22,418 nt of DNA from M3007 sp038327555 (lineage in GTDB: Bacteria; Bacteroidota; Bacteroidia; Chitinophagales; Saprospiraceae): the NCBI GenBank assembly GCA_038327555.1, contig JBBQLD010000015.1:1-22418 (forward strand). Reading direction: 5' to 3'. Positions 8,098 through 15,169 of this stretch are shown in pieces; within the stretch, counting starts at the first letter, position 1; every line of letters begins with the position of its first letter. The notes below the pieces were generated by a model, which saw only the letters and a list, made by a program, of their open reading frames with translations, did no database searches and was not told the origin of the DNA. Both the position numbers and the translations under genes were made by a program.

Positions 8098-9447
8098 TTA
8101 AGAAACCAACAGCCTTTTCGCAACCTCCGATATATTAGCTGTCCACTGCTCGCCAGATTTCTGGTCTTTGATCGTCAAGGTTTTAGATTCCAGCTCGCTC
8201 TCCCCAATAATAGCCACAAACGGAATGCCGCGTTTTGCCACATATTCAAACTGCTTTTTCAACTTGCCAGGCTCCGGGTAAACCTCCACGGAAACACCCG
8301 CTGCGCGCAATTCCGTAGCGCATTGAAAAGCATATTCAAAAGAAGGCTCATCAAAAGAAGCAAGCATAATTTTTACGCTTTCCGAGAGATTTTCTGGAAA
8401 CAGATTAAGTCCTTCCAAAACGTCATAAATACGGTCTGCGCCAAATGAAACGCCCACGCCGGAAAGTCCCGGCACCCCAAACACGCCCGTCAAATCTGCA
8501 TATCGCCCACCGCCGCCGATGCTGCCCATCTGATAATCTTTGGCCGACACTTCGAAGATGCAACCAGTGTAGTAAGATAGGCCACGTGCCAGGGTTACGT
8601 CAAATTTTAGTTCATTTTTCAGCGGGGACTTGGACAAAAGTTGGAACACCCGTTCGAGTTCTTCTAATCCTTTCAACCCTGTTTCGCTGTCTTTAAAAGC
8701 AGATTTTAGGACTTGAAAATCAGGCGTTTGCAAAATATTTTCAATTACCGTAACGGCCGAATCCGGAACACCTCGTTCGGCCAATTCCTTACGCACACCC
8801 TCAATCCCCACTTTGTCTAATTTGTCAATTGCCACCGTCATGTCCGTGAATTGATCCGCGATTCCGGCTGCTTCGGCAATACCAAAAAGCACCTTACGAT
8901 TATTGATTTTGATGACAACAGGCAGGTTCATTTTGGCAAAAGCCTCGTCGTAGATCTGCACCAATTCGGCCTCGTAAAGCAGGGATTCAGAGCCAATTAC
9001 ATCCACATCACACTGGAAAAATTCGCGGTATCGGCCTCTTTGTGGGCGGTCGGCACGCCATACAGGCTGGATTTGGTAGCGTTTGAACGGAAATGAAAGC
9101 GTGCCCCGATTCATCACCACATAGCGGGCGAATGGCACGGTGAGGTCGTAGCGCAATCCTCGTTTGGCGATGCTGGACGTAAGTTTTCCCGAATTTTTAG
9201 TAGCGAGCGCCTCCGCATCCGCGCCGGAAAGAAAATCTCCGTTGTTCAGGATTTTGAACAATAGTTTATCGCCCTCTTCGCCGTATTTTCCGGTGAGGGT
9301 ACTCAGGTTTTCCATCGCGGGTGTTTCGAGTGGCTGAAAGCCAAATTTGACGAACACCGAGCGGACAGTATCAAAAATGTAACTGCGTTTTCGCACCTGT
9401 TCAGGGCCAAAATCACGGGTACCTTCTGGAATGGAGGGTTTTTGCAT
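8098..9447 (-). CDS. hisS: Histidyl-tRNA synthetase
   Basis: Class II synthetase charging tRNA-His; 449 residues, a normal length. It opens with KPSIPEGTRDFGPEQVRKR (the usual PxGTxD start). Then come the ATP/histidine-binding YDLTVPFARYVV, motif 2 QIQPVWRADRPQRGRYREFFQCDVD, the HisA-type motifs GLSYYTG and GGGGRYADL, motif 3 SFGADRI, and a C-terminal anticodon-binding domain from about residue 355. It lies as a single gene between two related palindromic repeats and carries a candidate -7 element upstream. Identification is secure. Confidence 0.97.
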   Translation of the reverse strand: MQKPSIPEGTRDFGPEQVRKRSYIFDTVRSVFVKFGFQPLETPAMENLSTLTGKYGEEGDKLLFKILNNGDFLSGADAEALATKNSGKLTSSIAKRGLRYDLTVPFARYVVMNRGTLSFPFKRYQIQPVWRADRPQRGRYREFFQCDVDVIGSESLLYEAELVQIYDEAFAKMNLPVVIKINNRKVLFGIAEAAGIADQFTDMTVAIDKLDKVGIEGVRKELAERGVPDSAVTVIENILQTPDFQVLKSAFKDSETGLKGLEELERVFQLLSKSPLKNELKFDVTLARGLSYYTGCIFEVSAKDYQMGSIGGGGRYADLTGVFGVPGLSGVGVSFGADRIYDVLEGLNLFPENLSESVKIMLASFDEPSFEYAFQCATELRAAGVSVEVYPEPGKLKKQFEYVAKRGIPFVAIIGESELESKTLTIKDQKSGEQWTANISEVAKRLLVS

Positions 9448-9467
9448 GGTCAGAAAATCAGAAAAGG

Positions 9468-9500
9468 AAACCTCGTAAATCTTCGAGACCTACGAGGTTT
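9468..9500. repeat. Palindromic repeat aaacctcgta...tacgaggttt upstream of hisS
   Basis: Perfect 10-bp arms (9468-9477 and 9491-9500) with a 13-base loop, about 20 bases upstream of the hisS ATG. The outer eight bases (aaacctcg/cgaggttt) are shared with the repeat at 8046-8081. The hairpin would form in the hisS leader if transcription starts at the upstream -7 element. Confidence 0.7.
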
Positions 9501-9513
9501 TAATGGAACGGCG

Positions 9514-9521
9514 CAAAATTA
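9514..9521 (-). promoter_or_regulatory. Candidate -7 element of hisS
   Basis: On the minus strand this reads TAATTTTG, an exact match to TAnnTTTG, 66 bases ahead of the hisS start codon. No matching -33 element was found. The palindrome at 9468-9500 would lie in the leader. Confidence 0.4.
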
Positions 9522-9529
9522 GGGAAAAT

Positions 9530-9994
9530 CTACTGCGTAACCGCGGATGCCGTTGCAAGTGTTCCCAAAAATAGTCCTTTCATCGCCAATATGGCCGTAA
9601 TGATGATGGCCGCAGCGGTGGTGTATAAAGCAGTTTTTTTATGCTTTTGCTCCGGCAATTGCGCCTTTTTTGTGAAGGTACGACCCAATTGGATCAAAAT
9701 GACCGCAAGGATCATCCCACTGATGTGCTCCATTTTAAAATACCGCACCCAAGAATCACTGATGGGCATTCCGCCGGTGGTATAGGCGCTGGTGAAAAAA
9801 TATTGGATCAGCCCCAAAAGCAATTGTGTATGCGCCAAGATCAGCAAGACCAAGGAGGCTGTGTTGTCTGTTTTTACATACTGTTTTTTCCCCATCCAGC
9901 CCGACCAAGAGCGGAAGATCACCCAAAAGAGGGCGACTATGATGAGGTAGCGATTGTAAGAGTGTAGGGTGTTGAGTAAGGTGTGTAAATCCAT
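9530..9994 (-). CDS. Small four-helix membrane protein, Bacteroidota 'cytochrome b'-like
   Basis: 154 residues with four predicted membrane helices: about 15-30, 46-67, 88-105 and 122-142. The pattern MDLHTLLNTLHSYNRYL...FRSWSGWMGKKQYVKTDN...LAHTQLLLGLIQYF...MEHISGMILAVILIQLG matches a small family usually annotated 'cytochrome B' in Bacteroidota. One histidine falls at or near each of the first three helices (H11, H55, H90) and could ligate haem, but haem binding is only inferred. The frame stays open upstream to 10336, but that extension overlaps the flippase gene, is not membrane-like and contains no family sequence; the start at 9992-9994 is therefore chosen. Confidence 0.75.
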   Translation of the reverse strand: MDLHTLLNTLHSYNRYLIIVALFWVIFRSWSGWMGKKQYVKTDNTASLVLLILAHTQLLLGLIQYFFTSAYTTGGMPISDSWVRYFKMEHISGMILAVILIQLGRTFTKKAQLPEQKHKKTALYTTAAAIIITAILAMKGLFLGTLATASAVTQ

Positions 9995-10018
9995 GGCTGT
10001 TAAATTTAGGTATTCGTT

Positions 10019-10034
10019 CCTGCCTGTCGGCAGG
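10019..10034. repeat. Short hairpin cctgcc-tgtc-ggcagg
   Basis: Six-base perfect arms with a four-base loop in the 89-bp gap between the flippase stop and the cytochrome b-like start. It resembles the CTGCCTGCCGGCAGGCAG-type repeats of Bacteroidota. No T-run follows on the minus strand. Confidence 0.4.
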
Positions 10035-10083
10035 GATTTGTTGGTTTGGCAAATAATTTGAGGCGAAGATAAACAAACTCTTT

Positions 10084-11550
10084 TCAGCTTAATGCACGTT
10101 TCCACAACTCCAGCCAATACACCGTGCCGCAAAATCCACCAAAAAAAACCACCCGAACACCCCAAAGCGCCTCCATCAGCAGCATGGGTGCAAGCCAAAT
10201 ACTTGCCATCCAAAGCGTCAGCGCAAGGACTGGATAAAAGGCCATTCGACCCAATGGATAAGGCACTGGATAGTGTTTTTTCCCGGTTAGCCAAGTGGCC
10301 CAAGTCATGAAGGCGTAACAAGCGAGCGTAATCCAAGCCGCGCCAGTATACCCAAAATGAGGTATCAAAAGAATATTGAGCAGGATCGTAATGCCCGCAC
10401 CCGCCATTGAAATCCAGGCGCCTAGCCCCGTTCGGTCTTTTAGTCTATACCAGATGGAGAAATTATAGTACACCCCAAGCAATAGATTGGCAAACAACAA
10501 AATAGGCACCACATGGAGGCCACTGTGAAATTTTTCGCCGATAAAACCTTTGACCAAATCAAGGAATAGCAAGATGCCCAACATCCCCGCCGCTCCTGCG
10601 ATGGTGAACCATTTGGTTACTTCAGCCTGGGTGCTCATCGCGTCTTTGTCTGCTGCGTGGCGGAAGAAAAACGGTTCGGCAGCGTAGCGATATGCCTGCG
10701 TGAACAGGGTGATGAGCATGGCAAGCTTATAGTTTGCGCCGAAGATGCCAAGTTGCGCCATATTCTCATCATGCGTGCCCGGAAGCAAGTATTTCATCAT
10801 CGTTCGGCTGAGCATTTCGTTGATAATACCCGCAAAGCCTACAATGATGAGCGGCGCTGCGTACACCATCATTTTATGCCACAAAACTTTGTCGAAGGGC
10901 AATTTTATTCCCCGAAGAGCAGGCAATAAAATCAGCAATGTGACAGCACTCGCAAATACATTCGACAGAAAAATATAGCCCACACCCAGCCCTGGCGCCC
11001 AAACAAAATGTACCCATTCTATGCCGTTTTTTGCCGCCCAGGGGCAGAAAAGCAGCCAAAAAAGGTTCAAGGCAATGTTTGTACCGATGTTGACAAATTT
11101 TGCAAACACAAAACGCATCGGACGTTGCTCTAGCCTCAACTTTGCAAATGGCAACTCGGCCAAACAGTCAAAAGCTAGCATTAGGGCGAACCAACGGATG
11201 TACTCCGGATGGGCGCTGTATCGGGCTGCATCTGCGATGGGCTGCTCAAAAAGCAGAATCGCCCCCGTTATGACTGCTGTGGTGACCAACAGCGAAATCA
11301 TACCCGTTGAAAAAGTGCGGGCACGATCTTCTTTGGGCGTGCCAAAACGAAAGAACGCCGACTCCATCCGATACGAAAAAATGATCATCAGGAACGCCGA
11401 AGTGGCATAAAGATCCGTGACTACCCCATACTCCCCTTGCCCCAGTAAGTGGGTGTAAAGCGGCAAAAGCATCACGTTCAGGAAGCGCCCGATGATGCTG
11501 CTCAGACCGTAGATCGCGGTTTCGCTTGCTAGCTTTTTGACCAGTGACAT
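10084..11550 (-). CDS. MOP-superfamily polysaccharide flippase (Wzx/RfbX-like)
   Basis: 488 residues with about 12-14 membrane helices over the whole length. The N-terminus SLVKKLASETAIYGLSSIIGRFLNVMLLPLYTHLL is the classic opening of lipopolysaccharide or O-antigen flippases of the MATE/MOP superfamily; an amphipathic helix is followed by G(E/V)YG in GQGEYGVVTDLYA. Such proteins flip undecaprenyl-linked glycan units to the periplasmic side. That fits the two GT-C-like proteins nearby, though none of the usual glycan-cluster glycosyltransferases adjoin it. The frame extends 23 codons further up to 11619, but the residues there (rich in Arg/Lys/Phe) do not belong to the family. The ATG at 11548-11550 is preferred. 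Confidence 0.88.
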   Translation of the reverse strand: MSLVKKLASETAIYGLSSIIGRFLNVMLLPLYTHLLGQGEYGVVTDLYATSAFLMIIFSYRMESAFFRFGTPKEDRARTFSTGMISLLVTTAVITGAILLFEQPIADAARYSAHPEYIRWFALMLAFDCLAELPFAKLRLEQRPMRFVFAKFVNIGTNIALNLFWLLFCPWAAKNGIEWVHFVWAPGLGVGYIFLSNVFASAVTLLILLPALRGIKLPFDKVLWHKMMVYAAPLIIVGFAGIINEMLSRTMMKYLLPGTHDENMAQLGIFGANYKLAMLITLFTQAYRYAAEPFFFRHAADKDAMSTQAEVTKWFTIAGAAGMLGILLFLDLVKGFIGEKFHSGLHVVPILLFANLLLGVYYNFSIWYRLKDRTGLGAWISMAGAGITILLNILLIPHFGYTGAAWITLACYAFMTWATWLTGKKHYPVPYPLGRMAFYPVLALTLWMASIWLAPMLLMEALWGVRVVFFGGFCGTVYWLELWKRALS

Positions 11551-11555
11551 GGCTG

Positions 11556-11563
11556 CAAAGGTA
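11556..11563 (-). promoter_or_regulatory. Candidate -7 element of the flippase gene
   Basis: On the minus strand TACCTTTG, an exact TAnnTTTG match, ends only five bases before the chosen ATG (TACCTTTGCAGCCATG). If used, transcription would begin at or next to the start codon and the mRNA would be nearly leaderless. Confidence 0.4.
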
Positions 11564-11590
11564 AACTTCAGCAAGTCCCTTTTTCTATCA

Positions 11591-11629
11591 AAAAAATTCC
11601 CCCGCCAGCCAATCGCCAACGGGGGAATT
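11591..11629 (-). terminator. Intrinsic terminator of nfu
   Basis: Perfect 10-bp stem (aattcccccg at 11595-11604 pairing with 11620-11629) and a 15-base loop. Read on the minus strand the stem is followed by a run of seven T. It lies about 33 bases after the nfu stop and before the flippase promoter, so it should separate these two same-strand genes. Between it and the gene are three copies of tcgtaaat. Confidence 0.85.
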
Positions 11630-11661
11630 CGTAAATTTAAAATCGTAAATCGTAAATTGAA

Positions 11662-12270
11662 TCACTCCATCTCCTGCACCACTTCTACCACTTCAGGAAT
11701 CATACGCTTGAGCATTCCTTCAATCCCTGCTTTCAGCGTAACTGAAGAAGAGGGGCATCCGCTGCAAGAGCCTTGCATCGTGACATATACCTTACCAGCC
11801 TCGAAGGCCTTGAATTCGATGTTTCCGCCGTCCATTTCGACAGCAGGTTTCACGTAGGTATCGATGAGTTCTTTCACGCGTTTGGCAATCTCGCCGCCCT
11901 CGCCGCTGAACTGAACCGCATTGCTGGTGGCCAGCACTTTTTCCATGTATTCTGCAAAACCGTCCTTGATGATCAGGCCATCCTTTTCTATAAAGTCTTT
12001 GATGAACTCTTTGATTTTCAGCATAATGTCTGTCCAATCATAGTTCATCTCCTTCGTCACCGTCACATAATTGTTGTTGAAATAGACGCTTTTGATGTAC
12101 GGCAATTCCATCAGGCTTTTGGCCATTGGGCTCCATTCGGCAGCCAATTCTGGGTCTTTAAAGTCGGCAATACCCCGAAAAAGCATCCGATTGGTCACGT
12201 ATTTTAGCGCCTCCGGGTTTGGGGTTTGTTCCGTGTAAAGCATCACGGGGCTTGTAGTTATCGTATCCAT
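11662..12270 (-). CDS. Nfu-type Fe-S cluster carrier protein (NifU family)
   Basis: 202 residues with two domains. The N-terminal Nfu_N domain (about 10-100) begins LYTEQTPNPEALKYVTNRML. The C-terminal NifU-like domain (about 125-200) has VKPAVEMDGGNIEF and the cluster-binding GSCSGCPSSSVTLKAGIE (C169, C172). Nfu proteins hold a [4Fe-4S] cluster bridged between two monomers and pass it to apo-enzymes. The frame is open for 28 codons upstream, but those residues (Phe/Leu-rich) are outside the family; the start at 12268-12270 gives MDTITTSPVMLYTEQTPNP. It has a -7 element upstream and a strong terminator downstream, so it is probably transcribed alone. Confidence 0.94.
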   Translation of the reverse strand: MDTITTSPVMLYTEQTPNPEALKYVTNRMLFRGIADFKDPELAAEWSPMAKSLMELPYIKSVYFNNNYVTVTKEMNYDWTDIMLKIKEFIKDFIEKDGLIIKDGFAEYMEKVLATSNAVQFSGEGGEIAKRVKELIDTYVKPAVEMDGGNIEFKAFEAGKVYVTMQGSCSGCPSSSVTLKAGIEGMLKRMIPEVVEVVQEME

Positions 12271-12302
12271 CGAGAGAAAAATTTCTTTGTTGTAATATCC
12301 GG

Positions 12303-12310
12303 CAAAAGTA
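12303..12310 (-). promoter_or_regulatory. Candidate -7 element of nfu
   Basis: On the minus strand TACTTTTG, an exact TAnnTTTG match, 32 bases before the chosen start codon. This independently supports starting the protein at 12270, since the longer frame would begin upstream of the promoter. No good -33 element is seen. Confidence 0.5.
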
Positions 12311-12383
12311 ACAAAAAGCAATCTGAATAGTTTTAGAAAACAACTCCCCTTCAAACCGGTTCATTTCAAACTTATCTTTACAC

Positions 12384-13301
12384 ATGAGAAACTGCTCAAT
12401 GCTTCTTTTGTTTGCTGCTCTATTTCTTTTGTCCAACTGTAAAAAAGAGAATTCCACCAGCGACGCAAACCTCCAATTTAAGTTTAAATTTGATGCTACC
12501 CAGGCACGCCTGAACAACATCGGTCAGCCAGCACCCCTTTCAGCAGGCCACGCCGCGCAAACCCCGGAATTCAAAGAAATGAGCGTTCACTATATCGAAC
12601 TAGCACCCTCGGCATTTACTCTTTTAGGCGCCGGAGCCATCGTGTATAAAGGGGAAGAGACCACCAAAGGCGGAGAAAACGCTGTTGATTTTGACAAAGT
12701 GGCTAAGGGTAGCGATGGAGAGATTTTTACCAAAATTAGCCTCAAAAATGTCCCTCCTGGCATTTACGAATGGGTTCGTGCGAGCGTGACCTACCAGAAT
12801 TACGAGGTGCGCTTTAATATCAACAACATTCCGATTGTGGGGAATTTGCCCCAACAAAAAGGCACGGTGGCTTCTTTCGTGGGCTTCAATACCTACATCA
12901 GCAACATCACGCCACGAAGCAAAACCCTGACGGTAAACGACGACAAAAAGCAAGGTTTCTGGGCTTTTGAGACCAATCTTACGCCGCCTTACGATTCCTA
13001 CAACCAACTTTCCTCGGGCGAAGCGCCCGCTGGTTCGACGACCGTGGTAAATCCCCTTTTTGCGAGCAGCCCTATTCCCGCAGGCTCTTGCGTGGTGACT
13101 GGGAAATTTGCTACCCCGCTGGTAGTGACCGGAAACGAAACCCAGAATTTGACGGTAGCACTTTCATTCTCTGTCAATCAAAGTTTTGAGTGGGTTGACT
13201 CCAACGGGAATGGGCAGTTGGATATTTACGCTGATGGGATTACCCCTGCTGAAAAAATTGTGGATATGGGATTGCGGGGTTTGATTCCGGAATGGGAGTA
13301 G
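12384..13301 (+). CDS. Lipoprotein of unknown function
   Basis: 305 residues. A lipoprotein signal peptide is clear: Arg2, a hydrophobic core, and the lipobox LLSNC with Cys19 as the lipidated residue, then KKEN. The mature part is beta-rich and Gly/Pro/Asn-rich, as in cell-surface beta-sandwich lipoproteins. Features include SVHYIELAPSAF, a segment with KNVPPGIYEWVRASVTYQNYEVRF, and near the end WVDSNGNGQLDIYADG, which resembles a DxNxNGxxD calcium-binding loop. The pattern 'inorganic quantity described per function' recalls DUF4382-like lipoproteins, but I do not recognise a family. A second ATG at 12399 is possible but would remove the positive residue before the core. A TATCTTTA -7-like site (12373-12380) lies immediately before the ATG. 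The protein probably sits in the outer membrane. Confidence 0.8.
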   Translation: MRNCSMLLLFAALFLLSNCKKENSTSDANLQFKFKFDATQARLNNIGQPAPLSAGHAAQTPEFKEMSVHYIELAPSAFTLLGAGAIVYKGEETTKGGENAVDFDKVAKGSDGEIFTKISLKNVPPGIYEWVRASVTYQNYEVRFNINNIPIVGNLPQQKGTVASFVGFNTYISNITPRSKTLTVNDDKKQGFWAFETNLTPPYDSYNQLSSGEAPAGSTTVVNPLFASSPIPAGSCVVTGKFATPLVVTGNETQNLTVALSFSVNQSFEWVDSNGNGQLDIYADGITPAEKIVDMGLRGLIPEWE

Positions 13302-13383
13302 TGGTGCCAAATTGAGGGTATCTCATAAGCAGGATTTGGCCCTCTCTGTTAAGACACACCCATTAAGGAACAAAAAGAATTTT

Positions 13384-13422
13384 TGAGGGGTTTTTCGAGC
13401 AATTGCCTCGAAAAACCCCTCA
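13384..13422. repeat. 16-bp perfect hairpin after the lipoprotein gene
   Basis: The arms 13384-13399 and 13407-13422 (tgaggggtttttcgag and its complement) pair perfectly with a 7-base loop. It lies 83 bases beyond the lipoprotein stop and could end that transcript. However, no T-run follows on the plus strand, so it may instead be a dispersed palindrome. Confidence 0.7.
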
Positions 13423-13458
13423 TCTTTGCGCCTCATTTTTCAACATTCAACACACCGC

Positions 13459-13577
13459 GCAGGTTTTAAAACACTAAGGAACTAAGGGACACTAAGTTAT
13501 TGCTGCCGCGTTCCTAATAGGGGTTTTAGGGGTGTAACGCTTAGTGTACCTTAGTTCCTTAGTGTTTTAAAACCTGC
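13459..13577. repeat. 119-bp element with 38-bp inverted repeats (MITE/REP-like)
   Basis: The arms 13459-13496 and 13540-13577 are complementary at 37 of 38 positions; they carry the motifs gcaggttttaaaacacta and aggaactaagg. The 43-base centre is unrelated to the arms. The element ends 22 bases before the proS ATG, so proS transcription must start within it or just after it. No transposase is encoded. Confidence 0.85.
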
Positions 13578-13599
13578 TACCTTGTATTTCAATCCAATT

Positions 13600-15069
13600 A
13601 TGGCAAAAGAAATAACACCCCGTTCCGAAGATTACTCCCAGTGGTATCTGGACATTGTGCAAAAGGCCCGTTTGGCCGACAACTCCCCTGTGCGCGGATG
13701 CATGGTCATCAAGCCACACGGGTATGGCATTTGGGAGAAAATGCGGGATCAATTGGACTTTATGTTCAAAGAAACGGGTCACGTAAACGCTTATTTTCCA
13801 CTTTTTGTGCCAAAAAGTCTGTTTGAAGCAGAGGAGAAAAATGCGGAAGGCTTCGCCAAAGAATGCGCTGTGGTGACGCATTATCGCCTCAAAAACGACC
13901 CGAACAGGCCTGGAAAACTTATGGTGGATCCGGAAGCAAAACTGGAGGAAGAACTCATCGTTCGCCCTACTTCAGAGGCCATCATCTGGAATACCTATCG
14001 CGATTGGATTCAAAGTTACCGCGATCTGCCCATCCTGATCAATCAATGGGCGAATGTGGTGCGCTGGGAAATGCGTACCCGCCCATTCCTGCGCACGGCA
14101 GAATTCCTCTGGCAGGAAGGACACACTGCACACGTATCCGCAGAAGAGGCGGTGAGGGAGACCCTTTTGATCCTGGATGTCTATGCCAAATTTGCCGAGG
14201 AGTGGATGGCCATGCCCGTCATCAAAGGCGTAAAATCGGCCAACGAACGTTTCGCAGGCGCCGATGATACCTATACCATTGAAGCTTTGATGCAGGATGG
14301 AAAAGCATTGCAGGCCGGCACTTCGCACTTTTTGGGACAGAATTTTGCTAAGGCGTTCAATGTCCAGTTTTTGAACAAAGAAAACCAGCAAGAGTACGTT
14401 TGGGCTACCTCCTGGGGTGTTTCTACAAGGCTAATTGGCGGTCTTATTATGACGCACTCTGACGACGACGGACTGATCATTCCTCCGAAACTCGCACCGA
14501 CCCAGGTGGTCATCATTCCTATTCCGAAGCCTTCGGAGGAACTAACCGTGGTAGCTGAAAAAATTGCTGCCGAGCTGAAAGCAAAAGGTATTCGGGTCAA
14601 AATTGACAATGACGATCAGAACCGTCCCGGCTTCAAATTCGCTGAATATGAAATGATCGGGATTCCGGTTCGCCTCGGATTGGGTCAGCGTGACATTGCC
14701 GCCGGGGTGATAGAAGTAGCCCGCCGAGACACCAAGGAAAAATCCAGCGTTCCGCTCGATACCATCGCCGATCACGTAGCCAACTTGCTCGACGAGATCC
14801 AAAGCAACCTCTTCAACCGGGCTAAAGCCTATCGCGATGAGCATATCACGAAGGTGGATACCTGGGAAGAATTGATCGATGTGGTAGAAAATAAAGGTGG
14901 CTTCGCTTATGCACACTGGGACGGCAGCACCGAAACAGAAGAAGACATCAAAGCCCAAACCAAGGCAACTATTCGGTGCATTCCATTGGGCTGGCCGGAT
15001 GAAGCGGGTCAGTGCATCCGCAGCGGGAAACCTAGCGAGCGACGGGTGCTTTTTGCTAAGGCTTATTGA
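13600..15069 (+). CDS. proS: Prolyl-tRNA synthetase, archaeal/eukaryotic type
   Basis: 489 residues; charges tRNA-Pro. It has the type 3 architecture: no editing insertion between motifs 2 and 3, and length near 490 rather than about 570. Motif 1 lies in GCMVIKPHGYGIWEKM, followed by TSEAIIWNTY and motif 2 WEMRTRPFLRTAEFLWQEGHTAH. The TSHFLGQNF and WATSWGVSTRLIGGLIMTHSDD segments are the core with motif 3. An anticodon-binding domain follows (from about 300), then a C-terminal extension ending in FAKAY; a C-terminal Tyr is conserved in this type. The frame is open from a TTG at 13582, but the ATG at 13600 gives the family N-terminus AKEITPRSEDYSQWY. A palindromic element lies just upstream and a strong terminator just downstream. 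Confidence 0.97.
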   Translation: MAKEITPRSEDYSQWYLDIVQKARLADNSPVRGCMVIKPHGYGIWEKMRDQLDFMFKETGHVNAYFPLFVPKSLFEAEEKNAEGFAKECAVVTHYRLKNDPNRPGKLMVDPEAKLEEELIVRPTSEAIIWNTYRDWIQSYRDLPILINQWANVVRWEMRTRPFLRTAEFLWQEGHTAHVSAEEAVRETLLILDVYAKFAEEWMAMPVIKGVKSANERFAGADDTYTIEALMQDGKALQAGTSHFLGQNFAKAFNVQFLNKENQQEYVWATSWGVSTRLIGGLIMTHSDDDGLIIPPKLAPTQVVIIPIPKPSEELTVVAEKIAAELKAKGIRVKIDNDDQNRPGFKFAEYEMIGIPVRLGLGQRDIAAGVIEVARRDTKEKSSVPLDTIADHVANLLDEIQSNLFNRAKAYRDEHITKVDTWEELIDVVENKGGFAYAHWDGSTETEEDIKAQTKATIRCIPLGWPDEAGQCIRSGKPSERRVLFAKAY

Positions 15070-15108
15070 AAAGCGAATTGCCAAACTTAGAACGCTGCCG
15101 AACTATTT

Positions 15109-15143
15109 AGCTGGGTGAAGCAACTTGCTTCGCCCAGCTTTTT
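15109..15143 (+). terminator. Intrinsic terminator of proS
   Basis: Stem arms beginning agctgggtgaagcaa (15109-15123) and ending at 15139 pair over about 13-14 bp with one G-U pair and a very short loop. Five T follow (15139-15143). It lies 40 bases after the proS stop. Its T-run touches the -7 element of the next gene. Confidence 0.92.
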
Positions 15144-15150
15144 ACATTTG
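15143..15150 (+). promoter_or_regulatory. Candidate -7 element of the ATPase gene
   Basis: TACATTTG matches TAnnTTTG exactly, 19 bases before the ATG at 15170. Together with the preceding terminator it suggests the two-gene unit is transcribed independently of proS. The -33 region would fall inside the terminator stem and has only TTG at 15125-15127. Confidence 0.5.
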
Positions 15151-15169
15151 CAGATAAATTTTTTACAGT

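Larger units (their letters stand above)
13302..13599. other. Intergenic region before proS, filled by two palindromes
   Basis: 298 bp with no gene. It contains a 16-bp perfect hairpin (13384-13422) and a 119-bp inverted-repeat element (13459-13577). The first 80 bases hold nothing recognisable. A weak -7-like TACCTTGT (13578-13585) lies just after the second element, ahead of proS. Confidence 0.7.

Noticed and set aside
9995..10336. Upstream extension of the cytochrome b-like frame
   Set aside because: It overlaps the flippase coding sequence on the same strand and shows no family sequence; the internal ATG at 9992-9994 fits the family start.
14542..15084. A 180-codon minus-strand frame across proS
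   Set aside because: It is antisense to a conserved ProRS domain and has no recognisable motif.
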